Assembly: GCA_963817375.1 (NCBI GenBank) | Contig: CAWFOB010000007.1 | Span: 124,001 to 188,000 of the forward strand | Source: JACVRM01 sp963817375 | GTDB lineage: Bacteria; Actinomycetota; Thermoleophilia; Gaiellales; Gaiellaceae | Direction of reading: 5' to 3' | DNA length: 64,000 nucleotides | In this document: piece by piece, positions 31,039-38,988 of the stretch | How positions within the stretch are numbered: position 1 is the first letter of the stretch | Layout of the letters: the number at the start of each line of letters is the position of its first letter | Notes under the pieces: generated by a model | The model's database searches: none | What the model was told of the DNA's origin: nothing | The model's input: the letters and a program-made list of their open reading frames with translations, nothing else | Made by a program: the position numbers and the translations under genes

Positions 31039-33708
31039 CTAGGCCGCGGCCAGGTCGGCGAACTTCGCGTAGCGCTGCAGGAACGACAGCTTCACGTGCC
31101 CGGTCGGCCCGTTGCGGTGTTTGGCCAGGATCACCTCGGCGAGCCCCTGGTCCTGGCTCTCGTCGTTGTAGTACTCGTCGCGGTAGATGAAGGCGACGAG
31201 GTCGGCGTCCTGTTCGAGCGAGTTGTGGACGACGATGTCGTCCGCGACGAAGTTGTGGAGGCCGTCGACCGTGAGATCGAAGACCTCCTCGCAGCCGTCC
31301 GGCTCGATTGACACGACCTCGTCCCAGTACACGTCGCTTTGCGCGAGCCGGCCAAGCTCGGTCGAGGCGACCGCCTCCGCGACGACCAGGGCGCGGTCTC
31401 GACTCAGCGCGGCGCGGTAGAGGGTGGAGCCGCAGTAGCGAGTTCCGATGCGTGATTGGAGCGCCCGGGTCGTGACCGACGCTTCGGCCATGGCCGGTTT
31501 CACGAGGCTGACCCACGCTTCCTTTGGGATGACGTCCCGGTTCGTGTTGGCAGTGATGCTGTTGAGCCTCGAGAGAATCGCAGCCTGTTCTCGCCGTCGG
31601 CGATCGCCGACGGTCCCGACCGCATTGAGGAACCGCTCGACGTCTCCCTTGCCGGACAATGTGACGCGGTGGCTGTCGCGCCCCTTGACGCCCATCGAGA
31701 CACGGCTCACGCGTGCATTGATGTCGAGGCGGAGGAGCAGGGATTGGACGTCTCTGCTCAGCCGCTGACTCGTCGAGTCATACCGGACGGCCGGGTACAC
31801 GCCGGCGGCCCGGATGCAGCCGTCGGTCGCCCATAGGTGGCGCAGGAACGTCGCAATACCGCTGGACGGCTGCGCGAAGACCGCTTCAGGCACCGACTTC
31901 TGCCAGGCGCGGTGCCCGAACGCACCAAGGTCGTCGAGCCAAGCGGCCAATGGATTCCGCACGCCGTGAGTGAGGTGCCGCGTTGACGGCAAGTAGACCT
32001 GGTACCAGCTCTGCTCCTTGGTGATGCGCGGCGCAATGGCGTCGCCGAACACGCGCGTTGCGAGTTCGCTGACGACTTCCGCAAGCTCCGGCTCGCGCGT
32101 CGTGTATTGCAGCGTGTGACGCGGGAGCGCGCAGCCGTCGCCGATCATGTGCCCGAGCAGTGCTAGTTCCGGATCGCTCATCGTTGGGAGCGCCTGACCG
32201 CGGAGTCTCCTCGGCAGCGCAAGGCGCATTCCTGGCGTGAGCTCATCGAGCCGTCGCCAACCCTCGAACGCCCGGAACCGGTGATTCGCCGTGGCGCGGA
32301 TCGTCCGGCCGAGCCGCGTTCGGAGCCGGAAGACCGGCTTCCGCCCGGTCGAGAACGCGTTGACGACCGGCCGCGGTTCGAGGCACCACGTTTCCTCGTT
32401 CAGAGCCAGAACGCGACTCCCCTCGGTTCCAATCAGGTCGGCGATCGGTGCGTACGTCCCTAGATCCGGCAGGAAAACACGCGAATCGCCAGTCAGGCAT
32501 CCGGATTCGCGCAGGTCTGAGAGGATCGGCCGCTTGTCATGGCGCTGCTCGACGGCGCGCGAGAGCTGCGACATGGCGATGATCGGCAGGTCGAGCTCGC
32601 GCGCCAGGATCTTGAGCTGGCGCGAGATCTGCGACACCTCCTGCACGCGGTTCTCGTAGTTCGAGTCCGAGCTCATCAGCTGCAGGTAGTCGACGATGAT
32701 CAGGCCGAGGTTCGGCTCCTTCGACTTCAGCCGCCGCGCCTTCGCGCGGATGCCCATGATCGTCATCGAGCCGGTGTCGTCGACGTAGATCGGCGCCTTC
32801 GCGAGCTTGTCGCACGCGGCCGTCAGCCGCGGCCAGTCGTCGGCGGCGAGCTTGCCGCTGCGGAGCCGCTGCGACTCCACCTTCGCCTCGCTGCACATCA
32901 GGCGCTGCGTGACCTCCGCCTTTGACATCTCGAGCGTGAACAGGGCGACGGGCACCTGCTTGCGGACGGCGAGGTTCGCGGCCATGCAGAGCGTCAGCGC
33001 CGACTTCCCCATCGACGGGCGCGCGGCGACGATGATCAGGTTGCCGGGCTGGAAGCCGGAGGTGAGCCGGTCGAGGTCGCGGTAACCGGACGGGACGCCG
33101 GTGATCTCCTCGCCCGCCTCGTAGAGCGCGGTGATCTTCTCGAAGCTCTCCTTCAGCAGCTCCTCGATGTGGCTGAACTCGCTCGAGACCTGCTCCTGGG
33201 AGAGCTCGAAGACGATCTGCTCCGCCTTGTCGAGCAGCTCGGCGGCGTCGCCGGGGCGGTCCCAGCCGAGCTGGGAGATCTGGCCACCGGCCGAGATGAG
33301 GCCGCGCAGGATGCCCATCTCGCGGACGATGCGCGCGTAGTGGCCGGCGTTGGCGCTGGCCGGTACCAGGCGCGCCAGCTCGTGCACGCGGACGCGGCCG
33401 CCGACGGCGTCGAGCTCGCCGCGCTCCTCGAGCTCGTCGGCGACGGTGATGGCGTCGACCGGCTCGCCGCGTGCGAAGAGCCCGAGGCAGGCCTTGTAGA
33501 TCTTGCCGTGGCTCTCGCGGTAGAAGTCGCCCGCGTCGATCGCCTCGGTGACCGCGCCGATGGCGCCGGGCGAGAGCAGCATCGCGCCGAGGACGGACTC
33601 CTCGGCGTCGAGGTTCTGCGGCGGGACGAGCGCTGCCTCGGGCGCGGCGACCGCGGTGTCCAGAGACGCCATGCCCCCATTCAAGCGCGTGTCCGGGGAG
33701 ACCGTCAT
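31039..33708 (-). CDS. dnaB: Replicative DNA helicase DnaB, with intein
   Basis: 889 aa precursor; the two exteins join to a 463-aa helicase, normal for DnaB. N-terminal domain PPQNLDAEESVLGAML; RecA-like domain with Walker A ARPSMGKSALTL, Walker B LIIVDYLQLM and ISRQLKILARELDLPIIAMSQLSR. The intein sits between DLRESG and SLEQDAD, the well-known DnaB-b insertion point in the ATPase core, so splicing is needed for function. ATG 33708 has a GGAGG site 6 nt upstream; ATG 33672 is an alternative. It lies downstream of rpsF-ssb-rpsR-rplI, a common bacterial order. Confidence 0.95.
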   Translation of the reverse strand: MTVSPDTRLNGGMASLDTAVAAPEAALVPPQNLDAEESVLGAMLLSPGAIGAVTEAIDAGDFYRESHGKIYKACLGLFARGEPVDAITVADELEERGELDAVGGRVRVHELARLVPASANAGHYARIVREMGILRGLISAGGQISQLGWDRPGDAAELLDKAEQIVFELSQEQVSSEFSHIEELLKESFEKITALYEAGEEITGVPSGYRDLDRLTSGFQPGNLIIVAARPSMGKSALTLCMAANLAVRKQVPVALFTLEMSKAEVTQRLMCSEAKVESQRLRSGKLAADDWPRLTAACDKLAKAPIYVDDTGSMTIMGIRAKARRLKSKEPNLGLIIVDYLQLMSSDSNYENRVQEVSQISRQLKILARELDLPIIAMSQLSRAVEQRHDKRPILSDLRESGCLTGDSRVFLPDLGTYAPIADLIGTEGSRVLALNEETWCLEPRPVVNAFSTGRKPVFRLRTRLGRTIRATANHRFRAFEGWRRLDELTPGMRLALPRRLRGQALPTMSDPELALLGHMIGDGCALPRHTLQYTTREPELAEVVSELATRVFGDAIAPRITKEQSWYQVYLPSTRHLTHGVRNPLAAWLDDLGAFGHRAWQKSVPEAVFAQPSSGIATFLRHLWATDGCIRAAGVYPAVRYDSTSQRLSRDVQSLLLRLDINARVSRVSMGVKGRDSHRVTLSGKGDVERFLNAVGTVGDRRRREQAAILSRLNSITANTNRDVIPKEAWVSLVKPAMAEASVTTRALQSRIGTRYCGSTLYRAALSRDRALVVAEAVASTELGRLAQSDVYWDEVVSIEPDGCEEVFDLTVDGLHNFVADDIVVHNSLEQDADLVAFIYRDEYYNDESQDQGLAEVILAKHRNGPTGHVKLSFLQRYAKFADLAAA
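31222..32499 (-). mobile_element. DnaB intein with LAGLIDADG (DOD) endonuclease
   Basis: 426 aa, precursor residues 404-829. Block A is CLTGDSRVFLPD with the nucleophile Cys1; block B is ATANHRFRAF (the TxxH motif). LALLGHMIGDGCA and IATFLRHLWATDGCIR are two DOD endonuclease motifs with Asp residues in place. Block F/G is DLTVDGLHNFVADDIVVHN ending His-Asn, followed by Ser as first C-extein residue. All splice residues are therefore intact. Codon use looks less GC-biased than in the exteins (more A/T at third positions), in line with lateral spread by homing. Confidence 0.93.
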
Positions 33709-33899
33709 GCCGCCTCCGGACGGTCAGAGCGCCGGGTCAAAACAGCCGCTTTGCAGCAAGATCGGAACATGCGTTCGACCATTATCCCCAGAAGCCCGGA
33801 CGTTGTCCCCGGCATGCCCAACAGGTGTGCTGGACAGATCGTCCGGTCGGAGCGGGACTTCCCGGGCCAAGTCCACAGCGGCCGTCGGCCGCTGTGGAC
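33709..33899. other. Noncoding leader region of dnaB with a long perfect palindrome
   Basis: No gene is seen here. GTCCACAGCGGCCG (33871-33884) and its complement (33886-33899) form a perfect 14-bp hairpin with a 1-nt centre, directly abutting repeat copy 2. TTATCCCCA (33782-33790) and TTGTCCCCG (33803-33811) resemble weak DnaA boxes. The part next to dnaB holds its ribosome site and a TTGACC that might be a -35 element. Confidence 0.5.
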
Positions 33900-34032
33900 G
33901 GGGCTGTCCCCGCAGGGGGCTGTCCCCCGTGCGTGCAGAGGACAGCGTCCGGATGCAACCGACCGGTTTTTCCGAAGACCGAGACATCGCCCGATCACGG
34001 GGGACAGCCCCCGCTGACACGGGGACGGCCCC
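33900..34032 (-). repeat. Dispersed palindrome-ended repeat, copy 2
   Basis: About 133 bp, inverted relative to copy 1 at 13824-13948. Read on the minus strand it begins GGGGCCGTCCCCG, carries TCTCGGTCTTCGGAAAAA in the middle and ends CGGGGACAGCCCC. Other stretches such as GACGCTGTCCT and GCACGGGGGAC also match copy 1. It touches the rplI stop codon, just as copy 1 touches the malic enzyme stop, so both copies sit immediately 3' of a gene. Confidence 0.7.
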
Positions 34033-34734
34033 TAGGCGGATTCGGGCTCGCCGGTCTGGCCGATGCTGCCGGCGGCGGCCTCGGCGACGATCTCGTCGAC
34101 GGGCTCGGCCTCGGGCATGCCGGGCGGCGCGGTCTCCTCGGCCGGCGCCTCGGCTTCCACCTCGGCCTCGATCTCGGGCGCCGCAGCGTCGGCGACCGGC
34201 GTCTCGGCCTCGGCAGCCGCGTCGGCCTCCGGCGCCTCTGGAGCCTCTGGAGCCTCTGGGCTCCTCGGGCGGCAGCTCGCCGCCCTCCGGGACGACGAGC
34301 GTGCGCACGGTGGCGGTCACGTCCTCGAAGATCGCGATCTCGATCTCGTAGCGGCCGATGCGCTTGATCGGGTCGGCCAGGTGGATCTTGCGCCGGTCGA
34401 CGCGGATGCCGGACTCCTCGCGGATCCGCTCGGCGACGTCGGTCGGCGTGATCGACCCGAAGAGCGTCCCGGTCGGCCCCGCGTTCACGTCGAAGCGGAG
34501 CTCGAGCGCCTCGAGCTTCGTCGCCAGGTCGCGGGCCTGGTCGCCCGTGCTGGCGTCGTGCCGCGCCCGGTGCGCCTCGCGGCGCGCGAGCTCGGCCACC
34601 TTCGCGGGCGTAGCCGTCTCGGCCATGCGCCGCGGCAGCAGGTAGTTGCGCGCGTAGCCGCTGGCGACGTCGACGACGTCGCCGCGGAGGCCGAGGTTCT
34701 CGACGTCGGTGAGCAGGATGATCTTCGTCGCCAT
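34032..34734 (-). CDS. rplI: 50S ribosomal protein L9, with acidic C-terminal tail and a probable frame shift
   Basis: KIILLTDVENLGLRGDVVDVASGYARNYLLPRRMA is the L9 N-terminal rRNA-binding signature; the C-terminal domain ends near residue 150 (TATVRTLVVPEGGE). After ELPPEE the literal frame becomes Arg/Gly-rich and stays open through the repeat element to 33724. Skipping one C in the CCC at 34258-34260 gives instead a tail rich in Glu, Ala and Pro (PEAPEAPEAPEADAAAEAE) that keeps normal codon usage and stops at 34032, giving 233 aa. I prefer this reading. The tail is not part of the conserved protein, so the call rests on codon pattern only. Confidence 0.82.
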
Positions 34735-34736
34735 CG

Positions 34737-35033
34737 CTAGCCGGACACGTAGGGCAGGAGGGCCATCTCCCGCGCGCGCTTGATTGCGACCGCGAGCTGC
34801 CGCTGGTGGCGGCGGCACGCCCCGGTGATCCGCCGGGAGCGGATCTTGCCCTTTTCGGAGATGTACCGGCGCAGCTGCGCCGCGTTCTTGTAATCGACCT
34901 CGTCGACCTTCTCGCGGCAGAAGTAGCAGTTACGGCGGCGGATCTGGGCATCCGCGCGACCGCCCTTGCCACCACGCCGCTGGTCGCTGTTCGAGCTGCT
35001 GCCGCCGCGCTTGTCTCTCGAGCTGGGCGGCAT
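34737..35033 (-). CDS. rpsR: 30S ribosomal protein S18
   Basis: 98 aa. RRNCYFCREKVDEVDYKNAAQLRRYISEKGKIRSRRITGACRRHQRQLAVAIKRAREMALLPY covers the entire S18 core. A CxxC pair is retained (CYFC), the zinc-binding-type form seen in some paralogues. The N-terminus is a flexible Ser/Gly/Lys-rich extension. ATG 35033 shares one base with the ssb stop (TGATG); rplI begins 2 nt after the stop. Confidence 0.95.
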   Translation of the reverse strand: MPPSSRDKRGGSSSNSDQRRGGKGGRADAQIRRRNCYFCREKVDEVDYKNAAQLRRYISEKGKIRSRRITGACRRHQRQLAVAIKRAREMALLPYVSG

Positions 35034-35455
35034 CAGAAGGGGATGTCGTCGTCGGTCGCGGCCGGCGTGAAGTCGGCCTCCTGCGCGGCGCCGGCGGGCA
35101 CGAACTGCGCCTCGCCCTCGCCGCGGCTGCCGAGGAACTGCACGGAGTCGGCGATGATCTCCACCGCCTGGCGCTTCGTGCCGTCCTGGGCGTCCCACTC
35201 GCGCCAGTCGAGGCGCCCGTCGATCGCGACCGGCCGGCCCTTGGCGAGGTACTGCGCGCAGCTCTCGCCCTGGTTGCCCCAGACGGTCACGTCGAAGTAG
35301 TTCGGCTTGTCCGTCCACTGGCCGGTGGCGCCGTCCTTCATGCGCGTGTTCACTGCGATGCGGAGCTTGCAGACGGCGGTGCCGCCCGACGTGTGCCGCA
35401 GCTCGGGATCCTTCGTCAGGTTGCCCACGAGCACGACCCGGTTGATGTTGGCCAT
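35033..35455 (-). CDS. ssb: Single-stranded DNA-binding protein
   Basis: 140 aa. NRVVLVGNLTKDPELRHTSGGTAVCKLRIAVNTR is the OB-fold start and NYFDVTVWGNQGESCAQYLAKGRPVAIDGRLDWREW follows. The C-terminal tip DDDIPF is the acidic motif that recruits replication and repair partners. Between rpsF and rpsR as in most bacteria. Confidence 0.95.
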   Translation of the reverse strand: MANINRVVLVGNLTKDPELRHTSGGTAVCKLRIAVNTRMKDGATGQWTDKPNYFDVTVWGNQGESCAQYLAKGRPVAIDGRLDWREWDAQDGTKRQAVEIIADSVQFLGSRGEGEAQFVPAGAAQEADFTPAATDDDIPF

Positions 35456-35479
35456 GGTTCCTGGTTCCTCCCTCGTGTC

Positions 35480-35818
35480 CTACGCGGCCTCGGCCGGCGC
35501 GGCGCTCTCGGTGGTGGACGTTGTCTTGCCCTCCGGCCGGCGCACGGCCAGGTGGCGCATGACGCCGTCGGTGATCTTGAGGATGCGCGACAGCTCGTCG
35601 AGCGTGTCGGCGTCGCTCGAGAACAGGAGCAGGTGGTAGGTGCCCTCGCCCTTGTGGTCGATCTCGTAGGCGAGCTTGCGGCGGCCCCACGGCTCGTGCT
35701 TCTCGACGGTTCCGCCGCGGCTTTCGATGAGCTCGCGCGTCCGCGTCATGATCTCGTCCTGGCGCTCCTCGGGGAGCTCGGGGTCGAGCATGAGCAGCAC
35801 TTCGTATGGGTGGTTCAC
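35480..35818 (-). CDS. rpsF: 30S ribosomal protein S6
   Basis: 112 aa. HPYEVLLMLDPELPEERQDEIMTRTRELIESRGGTVEKHEPWGRRKLAYEIDHKGEGTYHLLLF matches S6 from end to end. GTG 35818 is chosen because AGGAGG lies about 9 nt upstream and the family starts with a short segment before YE. It opens the rpsF-ssb-rpsR-rplI cluster. Confidence 0.94.
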   Translation of the reverse strand: MNHPYEVLLMLDPELPEERQDEIMTRTRELIESRGGTVEKHEPWGRRKLAYEIDHKGEGTYHLLLFSSDADTLDELSRILKITDGVMRHLAVRRPEGKTTSTTESAAPAEAA

Positions 35819-35931
35819 TGGTCCCGGACCTCCTCTCTTCCCTCGGTCTAGTGGCCTTGCCGGCCGGCGCCGCCCGGGAATGCGGGCGCGATGGCAAGGC
35901 AGGAAGCGGGGCGAGTGTAGCATCGGCCCCC

Positions 35932-36267
35932 GTGCAGAACCGGGCCGCGATCATCGCCGGCGGGGTCGCCGCGGCGGCCGCCGTCGCCTACGGGCTGCTG
36001 CGCCGCAGGCCGGGCACGCCTGCGCCGGTCGCCGCGCCGGAGGAGCCGGCCGGCCCCGACCCGCGGGCCGAGGCGCTGCGCTCCAAGCTCGCTGCGTCGC
36101 GCGAGCTCGCGGACGAGCGCGAGGCGTTCGAGGAGGCGGAAACACCCGTGGACGAGGCCGTCGCGGCCGAGTCCGACGAGGACGTCGCGGAGCGCCGGCG
36201 GGCTTTGCACGAGCGCGGCCGGGCAGCCGCCGATGAGATGCGGCGCGGCACCGGCAGCGGCGCGTAA
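35932..36267 (+). CDS. Single-pass membrane protein with charged cytoplasmic tail, unknown
   Basis: 111 aa. One N-terminal hydrophobic helix (IIAGGVAAAAAVAYGLL) followed by RRR, then a Pro/Ala linker and a highly charged helical region (EREAFEEAETPVDEAVAAESDEDVAERRRALHERGRAAADEM). TAGCAT lies 8 nt before GTG 35932, suggesting a nearly leaderless promoter. Divergent from rpsF. No family known. Confidence 0.65.
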   Translation: MQNRAAIIAGGVAAAAAVAYGLLRRRPGTPAPVAAPEEPAGPDPRAEALRSKLAASRELADEREAFEEAETPVDEAVAAESDEDVAERRRALHERGRAAADEMRRGTGSGA

Positions 36268-36614
36268 CGCTTCGTACCCCGGCCTGTCCACAGCTGTGCG
36301 CAGTGCTGTGGATCGTGGTCAGAAAAAGGCGCTCGGAGCGGACAAACGATTCACAGGATCGTGCCTTCCAGTGCAAGGAAAACTGCCGAAAAGGCCCGCG
36401 AATCTGCCGATTCCGACTGTGCAAAGAGGCGGTTATCCACATCTACACAACGTCCGATGGACGTGCTTTGCTCTCCGCGGGCCAGCACAGATACACCCCC
36501 ATCTCCCCCGATGCCCGGGCCGCGTCCCCCCAAGCAGCGCTCGGCACAGCTGGCCTGGTGGCGATGACGACTCTCCAGGGACGCGGTCCGGGCATCCCTT
36601 TCCCCCTCCCGGGT
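36268..36614. other. AT-richer noncoding region with DnaA-box-like sites
   Basis: No convincing gene in about 350 bp. It contains a perfect TTATCCACA at 36433-36441, CTGTCCACA at 36284-36292 and, inverted, TGTGGATCG at 36307-36315. Between them A-rich patches (AGAAAAAGG, GGAAAACTG, GAAAAGG) make the stretch clearly lower in GC than the surroundings. It lies beside rpsF-ssb-rpsR-rplI-dnaB, genes often near the origin in actinobacteria. It could be part of a replication origin or a DnaA-titration site; dnaA and dnaN are not in view. Confidence 0.45.
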
Positions 36615-37241
36615 TCACCGCAGGGCTGCGACCACCCCCGAGGCCAGTCCACGGGCGACGCGCGCCTGGTACCACCCCGTGTGGAGCAGGCGCCGTTCGC
36701 CTGCGTTCGTGACGAAGCCCGTCTCGACCAGGATCGCGGGCACGTTCGCCCAGTTGAAGCCGGTGAGGTCCGAGCGGGGCACGAGCCCACGGTCGGCGGC
36801 GCCGGTCGCGGCGACGACCGAGCGCTGGACGAGCCGGGCCGCGCGCAGGCTGCGGGCGTAGATGTCGTCGGTCCAGCCCCGGTGGTAGGCAGGGTAGAGC
36901 GTCGTCACGCCGTGCAGGCCGGTCTTCACGGACCCGTCGGCGTGGATGCGCAGCATCAGCGCGGCGTGCCGGCGGTTGCAGAACCGGGCTCGCGCGATGT
37001 TGCCGCCCGTGCCGAGGCGGAAGGTCGGGCCCGTGCGGGTCATCGCCACGCGGAAGCCGCGGCGGAGCAGCTGCGTCCGCGTCCGGCGCGCGATCGCCAG
37101 CACGACCTCGGCCTCGCCTGCCGCGCCGCCGCCGTCCTTGATCTTCAGCATCCGCGAGCCCGGCCCGATCGGCTCCACCTGCCGCCCGATCGCGGGCGGG
37201 GTCCCGTGGCCCGGGTCCAGGCAGATGAGCGGGGCGAGCAC
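36615..37241 (-). CDS. N-acetylmuramoyl-L-alanine amidase, Amidase_3 type
   Basis: 208 aa. LICLDPGHG gives the first zinc His, EAEVVLAIARR the zinc Glu, LMLRIHADGS the second His, and AILVETGFVTNAGE the catalytic Glu; the order is that of Amidase_3/AmiC proteins. No signal peptide or binding repeat is apparent with GTG 37241, so secretion may use an upstream start or another path. It would cleave between MurNAc and the stem peptide. TACACT 8 nt upstream of GTG looks like its -10 box. Confidence 0.85.
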   Translation of the reverse strand: MLAPLICLDPGHGTPPAIGRQVEPIGPGSRMLKIKDGGGAAGEAEVVLAIARRTRTQLLRRGFRVAMTRTGPTFRLGTGGNIARARFCNRRHAALMLRIHADGSVKTGLHGVTTLYPAYHRGWTDDIYARSLRAARLVQRSVVAATGAADRGLVPRSDLTGFNWANVPAILVETGFVTNAGERRLLHTGWYQARVARGLASGVVAALR

Positions 37242-37327
37242 GCGCCCGGAGTGTAGGGGCGCTACGGCACTTCCTCGCGCCCTGGCTCCGCTAGGCGCAT
37301 TGCCCTTCCGCAGCGGCGCCGGATAGG

Positions 37328-37347
37328 TTCCTCGCGTGCGCGAGGAA
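37328..37347. promoter_or_regulatory. Perfect palindrome around the start of a leader ORF
   Basis: TTCCTCGCG and CGCGAGGAA flank a 2-nt centre that is part of the GTG start codon at 37336. TAGGTT overlaps its left edge and ends exactly 6 nt before the GTG. It can act as an operator over the promoter or as an RNA hairpin that hides the start. Confidence 0.5.
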
Positions 37348-37407
37348 CGGATCGTCGAGAAGCTCGAGGGGGAGCCCGAGCTGGCGCTCTCCGATCCGCG
37401 CCGGTAG
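37336..37407 (+). CDS. Tiny leader ORF, 23 aa
   Basis: GTG to TAG encoding MREERIVEKLEGEPELALSD plus PRR. The stop TAG is directly followed by the TTG start of the membrane-protein gene, so ribosomes ending here could restart there. A TAGGTT box is spaced for a leaderless transcript. It may equally be a chance ORF in a short 5' leader. Confidence 0.4.
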   Translation: MREERIVEKLEGEPELALSDPRR

Positions 37408-38988
37408 TTGGAGCTCCTCAGGCGTCACCCGACGCCGATCCTCTTCACGCTCCTCGTCGCCGCCGCTGCGGTCGCGTTCCTGCCCGCCGTCTCGGCCGGC
37501 TTCGTCGCCGACGACTTCATCCTGCTGCGCACGCTCGGCCGCTCCTCCGGGATCGGCTGGGTCTTCACCCACAACGACGTCGGTGCGGCGAGCGGCCACT
37601 TCTACCGGCCGCTCTGGGTGCTCTGGCACCTCGGCATCGACCGGGTCTCCGGCTCGGCCTGGGCGTTCCACCTCGGCAACCTCGTGCTCTACGTCGTCAT
37701 CACCCTCGAGGTCTGGCTGCTGGCCCGCCGGCTCATCGGCCTCCCGTCTGCATGGGTGGCGGCGTTCGCGTTCGCGGTCTACCCGCGGCACGGCGAGTCC
37801 GTGGCGTGGATCTCCGGAAGCACTGACCTCGTCGCTGCCGCACTCGGCCTGCCCGCCGTGCTGTGCGCCCTCGCGTACTGGCGCCCCGGCCCGCGTGCGG
37901 CGTCCGCCGGGGCGTTCGCGGCAGCGGCCGCGCTCGCGAAGGAGAGCGCCTTTGTCCTGCCGCTGCTCGCCGCAGTCTGTGTCTGGGCGGCGCGGGGCCC
38001 GCGCCGCCGGTGGATCGCACCGGTCGCGATGGCGGCCGCCCAGCTCGTCGTGCTGGTCGTCCGGGCGAGGGTCGTCGGCGGCGTCGGCGGCTACTCGGAA
38101 TATCCGTGGACGCCGCTCCGCTTCTTCGCCGGCCTCGTCTCGTACGGCACCGCGGCGCTCAGCCCGCCGCAGTTCGAGCTGCTGCGCGACCCGGCGCTCC
38201 TGATCGTGCCGCTCGCGGGGCTCGCGTTCGCCGGCTTCGCCGTGCGCTCGCTCCGGCGCCGCGGCGAGGGCGAGCGGCTGCGGCTCGCCCTCGCCGGCGC
38301 GGCCTGGTTCGGGATCGCGCTGCTGCCCTCGCTGAACCTGGCCGTCGACCTCAACACCGGCAACGGCGAGCGCCTGCTGTTCCTGCCGTCGGTCGGGCTG
38401 GCGATCGCGTTCTCTGCGCTCGTCCCCGTCCGCAGCGGATCGACACTCGTCGCGCTCTCCTCCGCCGGCGTCGCGGCGCTTGCGCTGTCGCTGCTGGCGG
38501 CGCAGACGTGGCAGGACGCGGGCCGGCTGACGAGGCGCGTCGTCGCCCAGGCCGCGGCGCTCGCGCCGCCGGACGGCGAGCTCGTCGCGGTGACGCTCCC
38601 GGAGGAGTACCGCAGCGCGCACGTGCTGCCCGGGATCACCCTGGCGGCCGCGCTCGAGCGGCTCGGGCGCGGCGACGTGCGCGTCGCACCCTGCATCCCG
38701 GTCGTCGTGCGCACGCAGACGAAGGGCGCCGTCACGCTTGCTCCCTTCGCGAACGGGGCCTACGACGCGCACACGACCTGGGACGCGCCGTTCGACGTGC
38801 CCGTGCTCCGCAAGCCGTCGCCGGTGACCGCCGACTGCATCTGGACGGCGAACGACACCTGGCCGCCGGGGCTCGAGCTGCGCGCGACGGCAACGCCGCA
38901 CCCGTCGCGGCCGCCCGTCGTGGTCGCCTACTTCGACGGGCGCGACCTCGTCACAGCGCCCGGCGCAGCGACCGCACCAGCTCCGTGA
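37408..38988 (+). CDS. GT-C-like polytopic membrane protein
   Basis: 526 aa, about ten hydrophobic helices up to residue 370, then a soluble C-terminal domain. GFVADDFILLRTLG near residue 38 holds an Asp-Asp in the first outer loop, the place of the catalytic acid in GT-C glycosyltransferases; GHFYRPLWVLWHL and VYPRHGESVAWISGSTDLV match the family that includes TMTC-like and PMT-like proteins. A lipid-linked sugar donor and protein or polymer acceptor are plausible but unproven. The TTG start follows the leader ORF stop. The 3' end overlaps trpA by 38 nt. Confidence 0.7.
   Translation: MELLRRHPTPILFTLLVAAAAVAFLPAVSAGFVADDFILLRTLGRSSGIGWVFTHNDVGAASGHFYRPLWVLWHLGIDRVSGSAWAFHLGNLVLYVVITLEVWLLARRLIGLPSAWVAAFAFAVYPRHGESVAWISGSTDLVAAALGLPAVLCALAYWRPGPRAASAGAFAAAAALAKESAFVLPLLAAVCVWAARGPRRRWIAPVAMAAAQLVVLVVRARVVGGVGGYSEYPWTPLRFFAGLVSYGTAALSPPQFELLRDPALLIVPLAGLAFAGFAVRSLRRRGEGERLRLALAGAAWFGIALLPSLNLAVDLNTGNGERLLFLPSVGLAIAFSALVPVRSGSTLVALSSAGVAALALSLLAAQTWQDAGRLTRRVVAQAAALAPPDGELVAVTLPEEYRSAHVLPGITLAAALERLGRGDVRVAPCIPVVVRTQTKGAVTLAPFANGAYDAHTTWDAPFDVPVLRKPSPVTADCIWTANDTWPPGLELRATATPHPSRPPVVVAYFDGRDLVTAPGAATAPAP

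Noticed and set aside
33724..34031. Extension of rplI through the repeat element and the dnaB leader
   Set aside because: The translation is Arg/Gly-rich nonsense across a dispersed repeat; a one-base correction gives a normal stop at 34032.
36351..36533. Small ORFs in the DnaA-box region
   Set aside because: None has a ribosome site, typical codon bias or overlap with neighbours; the region is AT-richer and better explained as noncoding.
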